From Farysia itapuensis (taxonomy: Eukaryota > Basidiomycota > Ustilaginomycetes > Ustilaginales > Ustilaginaceae): a stretch of DNA of 64,000 bases. The notes beneath the pieces were generated by a model, which saw only the letters and a list, made by a program, of their open reading frames with translations, was not told the origin of the DNA and did no database searches. How positions within the stretch are numbered: position 1 is the stretch's first letter; each line of letters starts with the position of its first letter. This document shows, piece after piece, positions 30,363 through 39,972 of this stretch. The translations under genes were made by a program, and so were the position numbers. The DNA is taken from positions 186,001-250,000 of the forward strand of contig JALBYC010000006.1 of assembly GCA_023212645.1 (NCBI GenBank), read 5' to 3'.

Positions 30363-31778
30363 CTACGCAGCAGTGGTGTTGGTGACCGGATCGGAAGCTG
30401 CTGAAGAGCTGCCAAGAACGCCGACGCCTTTTGTGCGGACGACGTCAAGACATGCAGTGCAATCGGGGTGCAGGAGCACAAGCTCTGCTCTTATGCTACT
30501 GCCAGCCAGAGTGGACTGTGGAGTCAGCATCCCACCGTGCAGTTGCAACAGTGGTTCCGCCAATATAGATGGGGTCGCTGGATCCAGCGTCGATGCGACG
30601 GGTTGTGACACACTTTGAGCCACTTCTGGCGCCTCGGAAGCAGGTATATTGGCTGACTTTTCTTGATCCAGCCAAGCGTCTACGACACCGATACCAGAGG
30701 GGCGCTCGAGGCCTAAGTCGCATGCAGCGCAGTCGTCGCATCCAGACGCGCTATCATCAATTTTGGTTGCGGGCGGATCAGCAGGGTTTGCCGCAGTATC
30801 GGCAGCATTTTTGGTGCTGCAGTCTTTGTCGTGATTACTCGGCTTGCTCAGACACCGCACGCAACGGCAGTTGTCACCGCAGCCACAGGCGGGAGGTTCA
30901 AAATCTGCTGACATGTCTACTGCTTTGAGCAGCAGCTCTATCGACGGCGCGGAGTGTTTTTGGCCGTTCTGCGACTTGAGCGCTGTGGAACAGCAGCCAT
31001 CGGGAACTTTTTGGGGAATGCGATCGATGGCAGCGACAGAAGGGCTGCTGTGCGCGGAAGACGCTCGTGATGCTTTCGAAGCGCAGCTTCCCGCGCATTG
31101 GCAAGAGCGGGAATCACAGATCTCCTCTGTGGTGTTGCTTTCGACAGCAGTGCTATAGTCGCCGTTTCTTTTGTTCCGACAACAGGCACAGTAACGTTTG
31201 CTTTTGCAGCCACAGGGATTCATAAGACTGGACAGAGACAGTGTGGCGGAGCTTCTCTGAGACAAATCGGGGTCAACGTCAGAAAGTCGGTGCTCCACCC
31301 CATCGGTCTGTTTTTCAGCGGGATACGCAAGGGAATGAAGCCGCTCTTGGGACAGAAATGAAGCCTGCTTCTGCTCGAGCCTGAAAGGGTCCTCTGCCGA
31401 GGTTCGTCGCCTTTTGGTAGGAGTATCTGGCAGGATCGAGGGCAAAATGCGATTGTAGCCAAGTTCTTTGCCTTTCTCGATAGTCTTTGCTGCGGGGAGT
31501 GCCGTCTCATTGCTGTTGTGACAGTCGCAGCGTACGTGGCGGCCAGTAATTTTGCGCTTCTGTCGACACGTCTCACACTGCGTGGGCGGGCGACCTTTAC
31601 TACGGATGGGATAGAGGGGGCCCTTGGAGCCATCTTTGTGGGTGCAAGTCGAAGTACGATGGCCACGAATGCAAGGTGCGCAAGCGTACTTGACACCTCT
31701 ACCAGATCCTGACGGCACTACATTGGAGGGCATGTTGCTGAAAGGAAGCTGGCGCGCTTCATTTGCAAGCATCGACAT
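30363..31778 (-). CDS. Copper-fist transcription factor
   Basis: Intronless, 471 residues, ATG at 31778. The copper-fist domain is at about residues 28-82: VKYACAPCIRGHRTSTCTH supplies the zinc ligands Cys33, Cys36, Cys45 and His47 and the RGHR DNA-contact motif (38-41), followed by KGRPPTQC (61-68). It is set 28 residues in, whereas Mac1/Cuf1/Ace1 have it at the extreme N-terminus. Three later Cys clusters resemble copper-sensing motifs: CGCKSKRYCACC, CQCAGSC and CGCGDNCRCVRC (CXCX3CXCX2C, the form closest to Mac1/Cuf1 repeats). Known relatives control copper or iron uptake; whether this one is an activator of uptake or of detoxification is not readable. Confidence 0.85.
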   Translation of the reverse strand: MSMLANEARQLPFSNMPSNVVPSGSGRGVKYACAPCIRGHRTSTCTHKDGSKGPLYPIRSKGRPPTQCETCRQKRKITGRHVRCDCHNSNETALPAAKTIEKGKELGYNRILPSILPDTPTKRRRTSAEDPFRLEQKQASFLSQERLHSLAYPAEKQTDGVEHRLSDVDPDLSQRSSATLSLSSLMNPCGCKSKRYCACCRNKRNGDYSTAVESNTTEEICDSRSCQCAGSCASKASRASSAHSSPSVAAIDRIPQKVPDGCCSTALKSQNGQKHSAPSIELLLKAVDMSADFEPPACGCGDNCRCVRCLSKPSNHDKDCSTKNAADTAANPADPPATKIDDSASGCDDCAACDLGLERPSGIGVVDAWLDQEKSANIPASEAPEVAQSVSQPVASTLDPATPSILAEPLLQLHGGMLTPQSTLAGSSIRAELVLLHPDCTACLDVVRTKGVGVLGSSSAASDPVTNTTAA

Positions 31779-32147
31779 TTCTACAAGGACGACAAGGCAA
31801 GGGTCATGACACGGTGTAGACCGTCAAGGCGATGAATGGCATATAACGTCGAGCCAGTTTGAGGGATTTGATTGTGCGGGGGAGCGTCGATCTATGTCCG
31901 CAGCACACGCCACAAGTGCACTGCACTGGAGGGCTCAGGGTGTGGCGAATGCTGAGAATGGGTCCAGGGTGAGGCTAGTAGCGTGATGGTTATTAGCCAA
32001 AACAAAAAGTGTCCGACGCACTAAAATCGCGAAATTCCGTTCGGCTCGCCAATGCTAACTTCGGACACTTTTGACAGTCAAGACGTCAAGGCCGCAACTA
32101 CAATGTCCGCAATCTTGTTGGAATGAGATCTATCTAAAAGAGCATGT
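31779..32147. other. Intergenic: copper-fist gene promoter and ARG7 3' flank
   Basis: 369 bp between two minus-strand genes. I saw no clear copper-response element. No gene recognised. Confidence 0.5.
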
Positions 32148-33650
32148 TTAGGAGCGGTAGTCTGCATTGATGGCGATGTACTCTCGGCTGAGGTCGCAGG
32201 TCCAGTAGGTGCACTCTTCCGTGCCATTGTCAAGGTCAATGACAATCTTGATATCCTCCCTCTGCAGCATTTGAGCAATCTCTTGCTCTTCCACCTTGAC
32301 AGGATTGCCCTTTCGTAGCACTTGTATGCTCTTTGTGCCTTCCACTTCCGCAAATGAGACCGAGACTTTGAGAGGATCGACTTGTTCTGTCAAAGAAGGG
32401 TCCGAACCGCCTATGCTAGACAGAATGCGACCCCAATTGGCGTCACCTCCGTGCAAGGCGCACTTGAAGAGCATGCTGGTGACGAGTTTCGAGAGCAGGC
32501 CGTGCGCAACGTGGTAAGAAGGAGCGTTGACAACAGTGATCTCGACGAACTTCTCGGCGCCTTCTCCGTCACGTACAATCAGTTTGGAGAGATCTTGGCA
32601 GAAGCCAGTCAAGTGATGAACAAAGACGTCAAAGTCCGGCGAAGATTCGTCCAATTCGGCAGACGCCGACGCAGGTTCTGATTGCCCGTTGGCGAGTAGC
32701 AGGATTGTGTCGTTGGTGCTCATATCTCCGTCGACCGAGATGCAGTTGAAGCTTCGACTCACGGCCCGTTCCAAGGCCACCTGTAGAGCTGCAGGCTGCA
32801 CAGCAGCGTCCGTCGCGATGAAGCCGAGCATGGTCGCATGAAGCCCTCTGGCCGCACCACTCGCTATCGCCGAGGGAGAAAGCCCAGTCATCGCAGGGTG
32901 AATCATACCGGCGCCCTTGTCAATGCCAATCATGCGAACGTCTTTGCCGCCCAGTTGGAACGTCTTGGCTCGCAACTTGGGAAACGTATCCGTCGTCATG
33001 AATGCCCGTGCGACATCGTTCCACGCTTCTGGATCGCTTCGCAAGATTTGACCAGACGTCAGATGCGGGATGCACTTCTTGATCGACGGCATTGGCAAGG
33101 GCACGCCAATCACACCCGTCGATAGCAGCAACGTCTCTCTGCCCTCTGATTCTTTCGACAGGTTCGCGTGTGGGGAGATGCTCTTCTTGACTAGCTCTAC
33201 GCATTGCTCTGCATCCTGCATGCCCTGTGTTCCCGTAACTGCATTTGCACAGCCCGAGTTGACAAGCACGGACTGCACGCGTGCACCCTTTGCTCCATTC
33301 TTAGCACCTTCTAGCAATGTACGGGCACTGACAACAACTGGCGCTGCTTTAAACACATTGCGCGTGAACGTCCCCGCAGCAGCAGCCGGCACCGTCGATA
33401 CAATCAGAGCCAGATCAGGCTTGGGATTGGGGTTCGATGCTGAAGATGACGGTTTGGGCGCAATGGCTGCTTTGATCCCGGCATAGGTCGATGATACGAC
33501 AAAGCCTTTGGGAATGTCCGATGCTTCGATGGGCTTTGCGAAACGAGCTGGCTTGTTCAGCTTTGCAGAGGCATCCATGATCGACACTGACGTACTGAAG
33601 CGTGCGCGCAGACTGCTGCTGCTAGCTGACAGCTTGCTTCCCCACAGCAT
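32148..33650 (-). CDS. ARG7: Bifunctional ornithine acetyltransferase / N-acetylglutamate synthase, mitochondrial
   Basis: 500 residues from the ATG at 33650; upstream in-frame sequence begins only at GTG. The first 25 residues ([20 protein letters not shown]) are Arg/Ser-rich without acids, a mitochondrial presequence. ArgJ-family motifs: [34 protein letters not shown] [14 protein letters not shown], and [12 protein letters not shown], where the Thr after Ala is the autoproteolytic nucleophile that separates alpha and beta chains. [16 protein letters not shown] and [11 protein letters not shown] follow. It transfers the acetyl group from N-acetylornithine to glutamate in the arginine cycle. 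The family name in other fungi is ARG7 (yeast ECM40). Confidence 0.95.
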   Translation of the reverse strand: MLWGSKLSASSSSLRARFSTSVSIMDASAKLNKPARFAKPIEASDIPKGFVVSSTYAGIKAAIAPKPSSSASNPNPKPDLALIVSTVPAAAAGTFTRNVFKAAPVVVSARTLLEGAKNGAKGARVQSVLVNSGCANAVTGTQGMQDAEQCVELVKKSISPHANLSKESEGRETLLLSTGVIGVPLPMPSIKKCIPHLTSGQILRSDPEAWNDVARAFMTTDTFPKLRAKTFQLGGKDVRMIGIDKGAGMIHPAMTGLSPSAIASGAARGLHATMLGFIATDAAVQPAALQVALERAVSRSFNCISVDGDMSTNDTILLLANGQSEPASASAELDESSPDFDVFVHHLTGFCQDLSKLIVRDGEGAEKFVEITVVNAPSYHVAHGLLSKLVTSMLFKCALHGGDANWGRILSSIGGSDPSLTEQVDPLKVSVSFAEVEGTKSIQVLRKGNPVKVEEQEIAQMLQREDIKIVIDLDNGTEECTYWTCDLSREYIAINADYRS

Positions 33651-33838
33651 TCTGAGCAAGGGACCAATCGTGAACAACAAAGCAGTGTCGAGAAGAAACA
33701 CGGAAATTCAGAGATTAGATAGTGGCTGCTTGCTAGCTTCAAGATTTTCGAGTCACCCGTTCCAATATTCTCTCTCACACAAAAAACAGGGCCGTAAGGG
33801 GGTATTGACTCGAAGAAATTGACAGGTCTATGATGGAG

Positions 33839-35626
33839 CTAAATGTCGCGGCTGCCCTCGCTGTTATTGTCTAGCGGCGCTGGAGGGGTGACTATGACTT
33901 TTGTGCCTCGAACTTCGGTCAACCAGCCAGGCAGACCGTCGAGATCTGTCGCCTCGTCGGTGTTGAATCGTCCTGTCGACCTGTCCATGCCGGCGGCTAC
34001 GAGCTTACGCAGCCCGGCGAGGACGTGCGTGCCCTCGAGCCGCATCTTGATCTTGGGCTTGTCCGGATCGGCATTGTACCCGTCCATGTTTGTAAGCGCA
34101 CTCGTTGCATCGTAGGGCGCAATGTCGCCGGCAAAGGGAAGGTGGAGTTCGTATTCGATGCGCTCGATCTTGGGCAGATCGTCGTCGTTGTCGCCGACTC
34201 TTTTGCCGAAGAGCTCCTTGGCTTCTCGTTGTGCTTCGTGCTGGGCTGCGTTGGAAGCTCGTGCCAACGCTCGAGCTTCGTGAGGTGGGAGTGAGACTGG
34301 TGTTGATGAATCGCGTTTGCGCAACCGCTGCTGGGCAGTGAGACCGGACACGGTCGACTCGTAGCTCTCGTCCGAGGGCGGAGGCGTAGGCAGCCGCACG
34401 CCAAGCGAATAGACGTCGTCCTCTCTCCTTCGCTTCAACGGCGCTACCAAAGGTCCATCTTCTGCGCCCTGTCGAGACTTCATCGCTCTTGCCTTGCCTC
34501 CACCCGCAACGCCAGCGGGCACTGCTGCCTCTGCCGAACCGGACGACAGAAGCCCCGCCTCATGCAGTAGAACTTGTCGCAGAGCTAGCGGATCTTTGCC
34601 CTTGAGCTCGCCCAGCGTACGTTTGTTCCCCTGCGCATCCTCCCCGTTCTCGGTCAGGTCACCCAGTCGTTTGGCTGTGAGGGAATTGGCAGGTGGTTTG
34701 GCGTAGTTGATCGCCGAGGCGCCTGCGGCTGTGGCAAAAGCTGAGAGTGCCATTTCGCGGTTCTCGGCACCTCGACCGAGCGTGCCTGAGATCAGCAGGA
34801 ACGGCGTACGTGGAATGTGTAGGATGTGCAACCCAGTGCCGCAGACGTCAGTCGGACTCGGGGCGAGCACGACGCGAAAGTAGGAAAACGCATCCATCCA
34901 CGCATCCGCTGCTGCCTGAGTCTCGTGCGACGCGGACTGGAGGTAGATGTGGTGCTCAAAGTAGTGGCTCAGCTCGGTGCCGAAGCGAGTTTTGATCTGT
35001 GTGGCGTTCAATCGATCGTATGCCTTGCTGGATGTGCCGTAGGCTCCCTCGTCGCTGTATTCGAGTCTGACGACCGACCAAGTGCGTGTAAGGCGGCGAG
35101 TTGAAGCATACAGCAGATCCAGCTCGGCAATCATGGCATAGGTCAAGCCTTCAGGCCAGTCTGTCTCGACTATACGGTCCATTGCTCGTGCTTTTGGAAC
35201 TTTGACATCCGCCATCGGCTGGCTCCACAGCAGACGCAGTTCTTCCAGCGACCGCGCGCGCCGTTCTTCGTTCAGATCCAAAACAGCATGGTACAGGCGC
35301 AAATTCGCCGATGATGCAGCATGTTCGTCTGGTTTGGGTTGCCGACGCGAAAGCACCGGCGGGATGTGGGATGGCGAGGAGGAGGTAAGCCACCGTGTCG
35401 CCAATGTTATCAACTCGGCTTTATCAAGACGAGACAGCAGCCTTCGTAGGCTGATAGAATGCGGTACAAGCTGGTTGTCTCCGTGTGAAGCGAGCGTTGA
35501 ACGCGATGAGCTAGCCTGGGGTATCATGATGGGCTGACAGGCATCGCACAGTGTGTCGTCGTCGTACACAAAAGCTATACCGACTGTGACTGGGAGTGTT
35601 GGTTTTGAACCGGCGCGTCGCGACAT
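33839..35626 (-). CDS. CHL4: Kinetochore protein CHL4 / CENP-N family
   Basis: Intronless, 595 residues, ATG at 35626. The opening after a Ser-rich segment, ISLRRLLSRLDKAELITLATRWL, is the N-terminal helical signature of CHL4/CENP-N proteins; helix pairs and VRLEYSDEGAYG, HHIYLQ, FSYFRVVLAPSPT and HILHIPRTPFLLISG match the central domain. A Pro/Ser/Arg-rich disordered segment separates this from the C-terminal part, which begins near YELHLPFAGD and includes MRLEGTHVLAGLRKLVAAGM. CHL4/CENP-N belongs to the inner kinetochore CCAN and, with CENP-L, contacts CENP-A nucleosomes. Assignment is by motif order; divergence is high, as usual for this family. It is head-to-head with MIC19. Confidence 0.75.
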   Translation of the reverse strand: MSRRAGSKPTLPVTVGIAFVYDDDTLCDACQPIMIPQASSSRSTLASHGDNQLVPHSISLRRLLSRLDKAELITLATRWLTSSSPSHIPPVLSRRQPKPDEHAASSANLRLYHAVLDLNEERRARSLEELRLLWSQPMADVKVPKARAMDRIVETDWPEGLTYAMIAELDLLYASTRRLTRTWSVVRLEYSDEGAYGTSSKAYDRLNATQIKTRFGTELSHYFEHHIYLQSASHETQAAADAWMDAFSYFRVVLAPSPTDVCGTGLHILHIPRTPFLLISGTLGRGAENREMALSAFATAAGASAINYAKPPANSLTAKRLGDLTENGEDAQGNKRTLGELKGKDPLALRQVLLHEAGLLSSGSAEAAVPAGVAGGGKARAMKSRQGAEDGPLVAPLKRRREDDVYSLGVRLPTPPPSDESYESTVSGLTAQQRLRKRDSSTPVSLPPHEARALARASNAAQHEAQREAKELFGKRVGDNDDDLPKIERIEYELHLPFAGDIAPYDATSALTNMDGYNADPDKPKIKMRLEGTHVLAGLRKLVAAGMDRSTGRFNTDEATDLDGLPGWLTEVRGTKVIVTPPAPLDNNSEGSRDI

Positions 35627-35777
35627 CCGGGAATTTCGAATTTCTCGCCAAGGTCGTGTTAAATCTTGACTTCTATCACGTGACTTGGAGAGATGGGAAG
35701 AAGTGGCCGTCCACGAGGAATGATTCCGATATTGCCCTTGGAAGTCTTACCTCGCACCAGCCCTACGATCTGCGACA
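35627..35777. promoter_or_regulatory. Shared promoter between CHL4 and MIC19
   Basis: Only 151 bp separate the two divergent ATGs. CACGTGAC lies at 35677-35684, preceded by AAATCTTGAC. Confidence 0.5.
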
Positions 35778-36311
35778 ATGGGTGCTGCAGCTTCAAAACA
35801 AAGCGCTGCACAGACGTCCAAGGCTGGAGCAGACAGCGATGATAAACAGGCCCATCCACTGCAGTTTGGTCGCTCTCTACTCAACTCACTCGAGAGCGAA
35901 AAGGTCGCCGGACCCGACGCAGCAAGGCAGGCAACTCTCGACACATCAATTCAGCAGAAGATCAAGTCGGAGCTCGACCGACTGAGAAAAGAAGAAGGAC
36001 AGGTGCGCTCAGAGATTGAGAAGGCAATTGAGAAGGAGAACCTGGCCAAAGAGACAAAGTACCAGGGTGCATCTGAGGGCAAGAACTCCAACGTCCTGCG
36101 TCAAGAACTCGAAGGTCTTCGTCAGAAGATTGACAAGTACAACAAGCACAAGGACGCCAGTTCGTACACGGGGGTCAAGGAGGCACAAGATGCACTGGTA
36201 CAGTGCTACAAGTCGAATCCAGACAGGACACTCGACTGCTGGAAAGAGGCACAAGAGTTCAAGACGGCCGTCGCCCAAGCCGAAAAGCAGTTCATCTCTT
36301 CCATGAACTAA
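35778..36311 (+). CDS. MIC19: MICOS subunit MIC19 (DUF1690)
   Basis: Intronless, 177 residues. MGAAASK at the start is a strong N-myristoylation motif. The centre is a long charged coiled coil (QKIKSELDRLRKEEGQVRSEIEKAI). Near the C-terminus is the CHCH-like signature with Cys143 and Cys154 spaced CX10C (CYKSNPDRTLDC), as in yeast Mic19, where the pair forms a disulfide in the intermembrane space. MIC19 bridges MIC60 to the MIC10 subcomplex at crista junctions. Length matches the fungal family. Confidence 0.9.
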   Translation: MGAAASKQSAAQTSKAGADSDDKQAHPLQFGRSLLNSLESEKVAGPDAARQATLDTSIQQKIKSELDRLRKEEGQVRSEIEKAIEKENLAKETKYQGASEGKNSNVLRQELEGLRQKIDKYNKHKDASSYTGVKEAQDALVQCYKSNPDRTLDCWKEAQEFKTAVAQAEKQFISSMN

Positions 36312-36434
36312 CGCGCTCAAGCTCTATAGATATCATATCATTGCTCGTGCGAACTGACAAAGGAGTGTATTTGACACGTGAGTATGTACTGTAGTAAGAA
36401 GTGTATGCGGCTTTTACGAAGCAGAGGGGCCCTA

Positions 36435-37565
36435 TCACAACTCGCTCTTGACAGCCGACGACACCACGGTGGGATCTTCTCCGAAGAATTTGAACAAAGT
36501 GTTCCGCAGCACGTTGTACTCGGGACCTGCAAACCAGACAAAGATGTAGTAGATCGCAGCAATGGCACCGAGCAAGAAAGTGTAGGGGGCAACGGCAAAG
36601 ACGTCCTGCACGTTAAAGTTGGACGCTCGTTCTCCCTGTTGCCATTTCTGCCATGTTTCGTCCGCACGATGCGAGGCCAGGCGACCCATTCGCACGTTCC
36701 ACTCGAGCATTTTGCCCGACTCCAGATGGTAGATACACAGGGTGGGAGCAGCAATGATGTTGAGTTTGGCAGCCAGGTGGACGCGTGAGAAGGGTCGCAG
36801 ATAGGCTTCGCCCGACTTGTCCGTATGCGAGAGAGACTCGTCGATATCGGTCTCGTTGGCAAGCAGGAAGTCCTCGTTGTTGTACAGACGCGGCAGTTCG
36901 TCCAAGTCGCCGTCGGGGGACGCGGGAGCTGCTGTGCGGTCAGAGCGTTCTGTGGGCATGCTGCTGCCGTCATTCCAAACCATCGACATCCACGGCTTAT
37001 CCTGCACACCCGCCTTGTACCACTGCTCGTCTACGTCTACCGACACATAGATCGCCTTGAACTCGTGTGGATGAGCACGGCAAAAGTCGGAAATCGCCTG
37101 GTGGTACTCTTTGAGCGGCTGCCCTGCCCACTGGGAGGCAAAGTAAAAGCCGACAATCTTGGTATCTCGAAACATTCTGCGCAGATCAACTGGTTGGCCG
37201 TGGGTGTCGACCATTCGCAGTCTTCGCAGCAGCGGGTCGGGATGCTGGTACTGCTCGGCGGGTGGAAGCCGTCGATGATCCTTGCCTGCTTTCATGGCTG
37301 ATTTGAGCACTGAAGAGGGAGGAGAGGGATTAGACGCGTTGTTGTGCTGAGGCGTGCTAGGTCCACCGATACCAGTACTGGAAGAAGTGCGGGAGAGGGC
37401 AACACCACCTGACGAGCCAGCTGTGGGCGTTAAATGGCCGTTGGCGTGGAAGGCTCCGGAATCGACGTCCGGAGACTCGCTCGAGATAGGGTCGAGGGTG
37501 AATGTGTCGGGAGGCCCAAAGGATACACTACGCCGAGGGGTTGATCCAGGACGCGATTCTGCCAT
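36435..37565 (-). CDS. Thioredoxin-fold (nucleoredoxin-like) membrane-anchored protein without CXXC
   Basis: Intronless, 376 residues, ATG at 37565. Residues 1-110 are disordered and Ser/Pro-rich. From about 115 the segment MVDTHGQPVDLRRMF, IVGFYFASQWAGQPLKEYHQAI and FKAIYVSVDVDEQWY is the nucleoredoxin/tryparedoxin-like thioredoxin fold, continuing to AKLNIIAAPTLCIYHLESGK with the cis-Pro. The active-site position reads WAGQP (146-150) where redox enzymes have WCxxC, so both catalytic cysteines are missing. Near the C-terminus is one membrane span (FLLGAIAAIYYIFVWFAG). A redox enzyme is therefore unlikely; a structural or sensing role on a membrane is inference. Confidence 0.7.
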   Translation of the reverse strand: MAESRPGSTPRRSVSFGPPDTFTLDPISSESPDVDSGAFHANGHLTPTAGSSGGVALSRTSSSTGIGGPSTPQHNNASNPSPPSSVLKSAMKAGKDHRRLPPAEQYQHPDPLLRRLRMVDTHGQPVDLRRMFRDTKIVGFYFASQWAGQPLKEYHQAISDFCRAHPHEFKAIYVSVDVDEQWYKAGVQDKPWMSMVWNDGSSMPTERSDRTAAPASPDGDLDELPRLYNNEDFLLANETDIDESLSHTDKSGEAYLRPFSRVHLAAKLNIIAAPTLCIYHLESGKMLEWNVRMGRLASHRADETWQKWQQGERASNFNVQDVFAVAPYTFLLGAIAAIYYIFVWFAGPEYNVLRNTLFKFFGEDPTVVSSAVKSEL

Positions 37566-37899
37566 GTTCTGCGTTCAAGCGCGCGCGCGTGTGCAGCAGC
37601 TGTGCCTGTAATGCGCGTGATCACAAAGCGACGGTGACGAAGGGACGCGCGTTTGTCTGATGGCTCTGACGATGCAAAAGGTGGGCCGCGGAGAAGCTTC
37701 TCCGTCTGTGCTGACCGCTTTGAATAAAACACACACGAAGCACACATTTTTTTGGACTTTGCGTACCATTTTGGAGATGGGAATCTCGCGTCATTCTCTC
37801 GCCTCGGGCTCGCCAATTGGTGTCAAAAAAAAATAGTTGGTGCCAAATGCAATGAGAGAGAGGGTATGTACAGAGTGGGATGGGGAAGCATGAGCGGTA
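37566..37899. other. Intergenic: promoter of the thioredoxin-fold gene and SCOT 3' flank
   Basis: 334 bp between two minus-strand genes. Contains an A9 run near 37825 and a T-rich tract near 37745. No gene seen. Confidence 0.5.
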
Positions 37900-39489
37900 T
37901 TAGTTGTCGAGCGCAACCTCGAAAGTGGCGTCTGTCTTTTCCTTGACTTCGTCCACAGTGACGCCGGGCATGAGCTCGATGAGGGTGAGACCGCCCTCCT
38001 TTCGGTTGACCTTGAACACGCAAAGGTCAGTGACGATGAGGGAGACACATCGGCTGCCTGTGAGAGGGATCTTGCAGTCTTGCACGATCTTGCTCTTGCC
38101 GGTCTTGTCCAGGTGGTCTGTGAGGACAACGACCTTGGTGTTGTCTGGGTTCGAGACGAGGTCCATAGCTCCACCGAAGCCCATCATGCGTTGGCCAGGT
38201 ACAGTCCAGTTGGCCAGATCTCCGTTGGAGCCGACTTGGATTGCGCCGAGCATGGTCACGTCAATGTGTCCACCACGGATCATACCGAAGCTTTCTGACG
38301 ACTCGAACGTACTGGCTCCCGGCAAGAGTGTGACGGTCTCCTTGCCAGCGTTGACCAAATCAGCGTCGATCTCAGACTCTTTCGGGTACGGTCCCATGCC
38401 GAGGATACCGTTTTCCGAGTGCAGTACAACATTGACGCCTTCAGGCAAGAAGTTGGGCACCATGGAAGGCATGCCTACACCAAGGTTGACGTAGTCGCCG
38501 TTCTGCAGTTCCTTGGCGGCTCGCTGGACGATGCGCTTTCTCCTTTCCTTGGCGGCCTTTTTCGCAGGGTCGACGGGTGCATCGGATTTGCTGCTCGAGC
38601 TCTTGGGGCCTTCGGTGACGGTGCGCAGCTCAATCTCTTTCGGCTCAGTGGCCTTGACAATTCGGTCAACGTAGACCGATGGCAGCTGAATCTCGTTCGG
38701 ATCAAGCGAGCCAGTGGGGACGATTTCTTCTGCCTCGACAATCGTGATTTTGGCATTCTTGCCAAAGGCAGCGCTAAAGTTGTTGGCAGCGTAACGGAAG
38801 ACGGCATTACCGGCTTCGTCGACCTTCCAGGCGTGAATGATGGCATAGTCTCCATAGATGGCTTCTTCCAGAATGTAGTTGCGGCCATTGAATTCCCTCT
38901 GTTCCTTTGGCTTGGACTTTTCCGCTGCTTTGGCCGGCTCGGTGCTGCCTTCTGGGCGCTGCTCGTAGCGTGTGATGAGCTCTCCCGTCTGCACGGCCGT
39001 GCCAAAGCCTGTGGGCGTGTAGAATGCAGGAATACCAAAGGCACCCGCACGGCACTTTTCAACCAGCGTACCCTGGGGAGTAAGCTGCAGTGTCACATGT
39101 CCAGTCAGGTATTGCTGTTCAAAGAACTTGTTGGCACCGATAAAGGACGAGACCATTTTCGAGATTTGCTTGGCCTTGAGCAGCTTTCCAAGACCCTTTT
39201 CGCCTGTGCCGGCGTTATTGGAGACTACGGTGAGGTCCTTGATGCCTGAATTACGGTTAATGGCGCAGATGAGCGTTTCCGGCGTTCCACAGAGACCAAA
39301 TCCAGCCGAGAGCAGAGTAGAGCCGGACTTGATGTCCTTGACAGCCTCGTCCGCCGAGTCGTATACTTTGGACGCTGTGACGAATCGTGCGGCCGATGAG
39401 GTGAATGTACGCTGGGGCAATGTGCACCTGACAAACGCCGAGGCGGCACTAGGACCCGAAATCCTTGAGCGAAGAGTTGTAATCAACAT
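37900..39489 (-). CDS. OXCT1: Succinyl-CoA:3-ketoacid CoA-transferase, mitochondrial
   Basis: 529 residues from MLITTLRSRISG at 39489, whose first 40 residues (Arg, Ser, Thr, no acids) form a mitochondrial presequence. The frame is open further up to another ATG at 39678, which would add 63 Ser/Pro-rich residues; I prefer 39489. The alpha part has SGSTLLSAGFGLCGTPETL and KARAGAFGIPAFYTPTG-like motifs; a charged linker with SSSSKSD and Lys/Arg follows; the beta part has ELQNGDYVNLGVGMPS and SENGILGMGP, whose Glu is the CoA-carrying catalytic residue. The enzyme moves CoA from succinyl-CoA to acetoacetate in ketone-body use. Fusion of both parts in one chain is normal for eukaryotes. Confidence 0.93.
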   Translation of the reverse strand: MLITTLRSRISGPSAASAFVRCTLPQRTFTSSAARFVTASKVYDSADEAVKDIKSGSTLLSAGFGLCGTPETLICAINRNSGIKDLTVVSNNAGTGEKGLGKLLKAKQISKMVSSFIGANKFFEQQYLTGHVTLQLTPQGTLVEKCRAGAFGIPAFYTPTGFGTAVQTGELITRYEQRPEGSTEPAKAAEKSKPKEQREFNGRNYILEEAIYGDYAIIHAWKVDEAGNAVFRYAANNFSAAFGKNAKITIVEAEEIVPTGSLDPNEIQLPSVYVDRIVKATEPKEIELRTVTEGPKSSSSKSDAPVDPAKKAAKERRKRIVQRAAKELQNGDYVNLGVGMPSMVPNFLPEGVNVVLHSENGILGMGPYPKESEIDADLVNAGKETVTLLPGASTFESSESFGMIRGGHIDVTMLGAIQVGSNGDLANWTVPGQRMMGFGGAMDLVSNPDNTKVVVLTDHLDKTGKSKIVQDCKIPLTGSRCVSLIVTDLCVFKVNRKEGGLTLIELMPGVTVDEVKEKTDATFEVALDN

Positions 39490-39972
39490 GGACAAGGAAG
39501 GTGACGATGAAGAACAAAGTTGTGTGGGGGAGAGGTGAATGGGGGAAGAAGAAAAGCAAACCTGCGATGGGTTGGTATAAAGGCTTGAGGGAGGAAGGAA
39601 GTGCGGGGTTGGCGGTGAACTTTCTTCTGAACTCGACTCGGGAGTGTACGGACGATGACCGCTGGGCGCTGCTGGCATGGGCCAAGTTTGCCCACTTCTG
39701 GATATTTACGCGCAAGCCAGCCCGGAAGAAAGTGTGTGCATTCATTTCCTTGGGTGGAGGCCAAACGGCAATCCGTCCGCGTCTTCCGCGCACCGCGAAC
39801 CCGCACTGCTCAAATAACCGACCTTTGCCCCGCGCTTTGGAAATCACTCTTCCATTTAACCGCGTTTCCGGAAAATTATCGTGCCGCTCCCAACACCACT
39901 CACACCTGCCCAGAAGCAAAACGAAATGTGTCAAATAACGGCGAGGAGGGTATCAAATGGGTGAGCGCAGAC
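39490..39972. other. Intergenic: SCOT promoter/leader and 3' flank of the membrane protein gene
   Basis: 483 bp between two minus-strand genes. The first 190 bp upstream of SCOT are CT-rich on the coding strand and include the alternative ATG at 39678. No other gene seen. Confidence 0.5.

Noticed and set aside
5541..31778. HMT1 and the copper-fist factor as a metal-resistance cluster
   Set aside because: They are over 20 kb apart with a dozen unrelated housekeeping genes between them; no sign of co-regulation.
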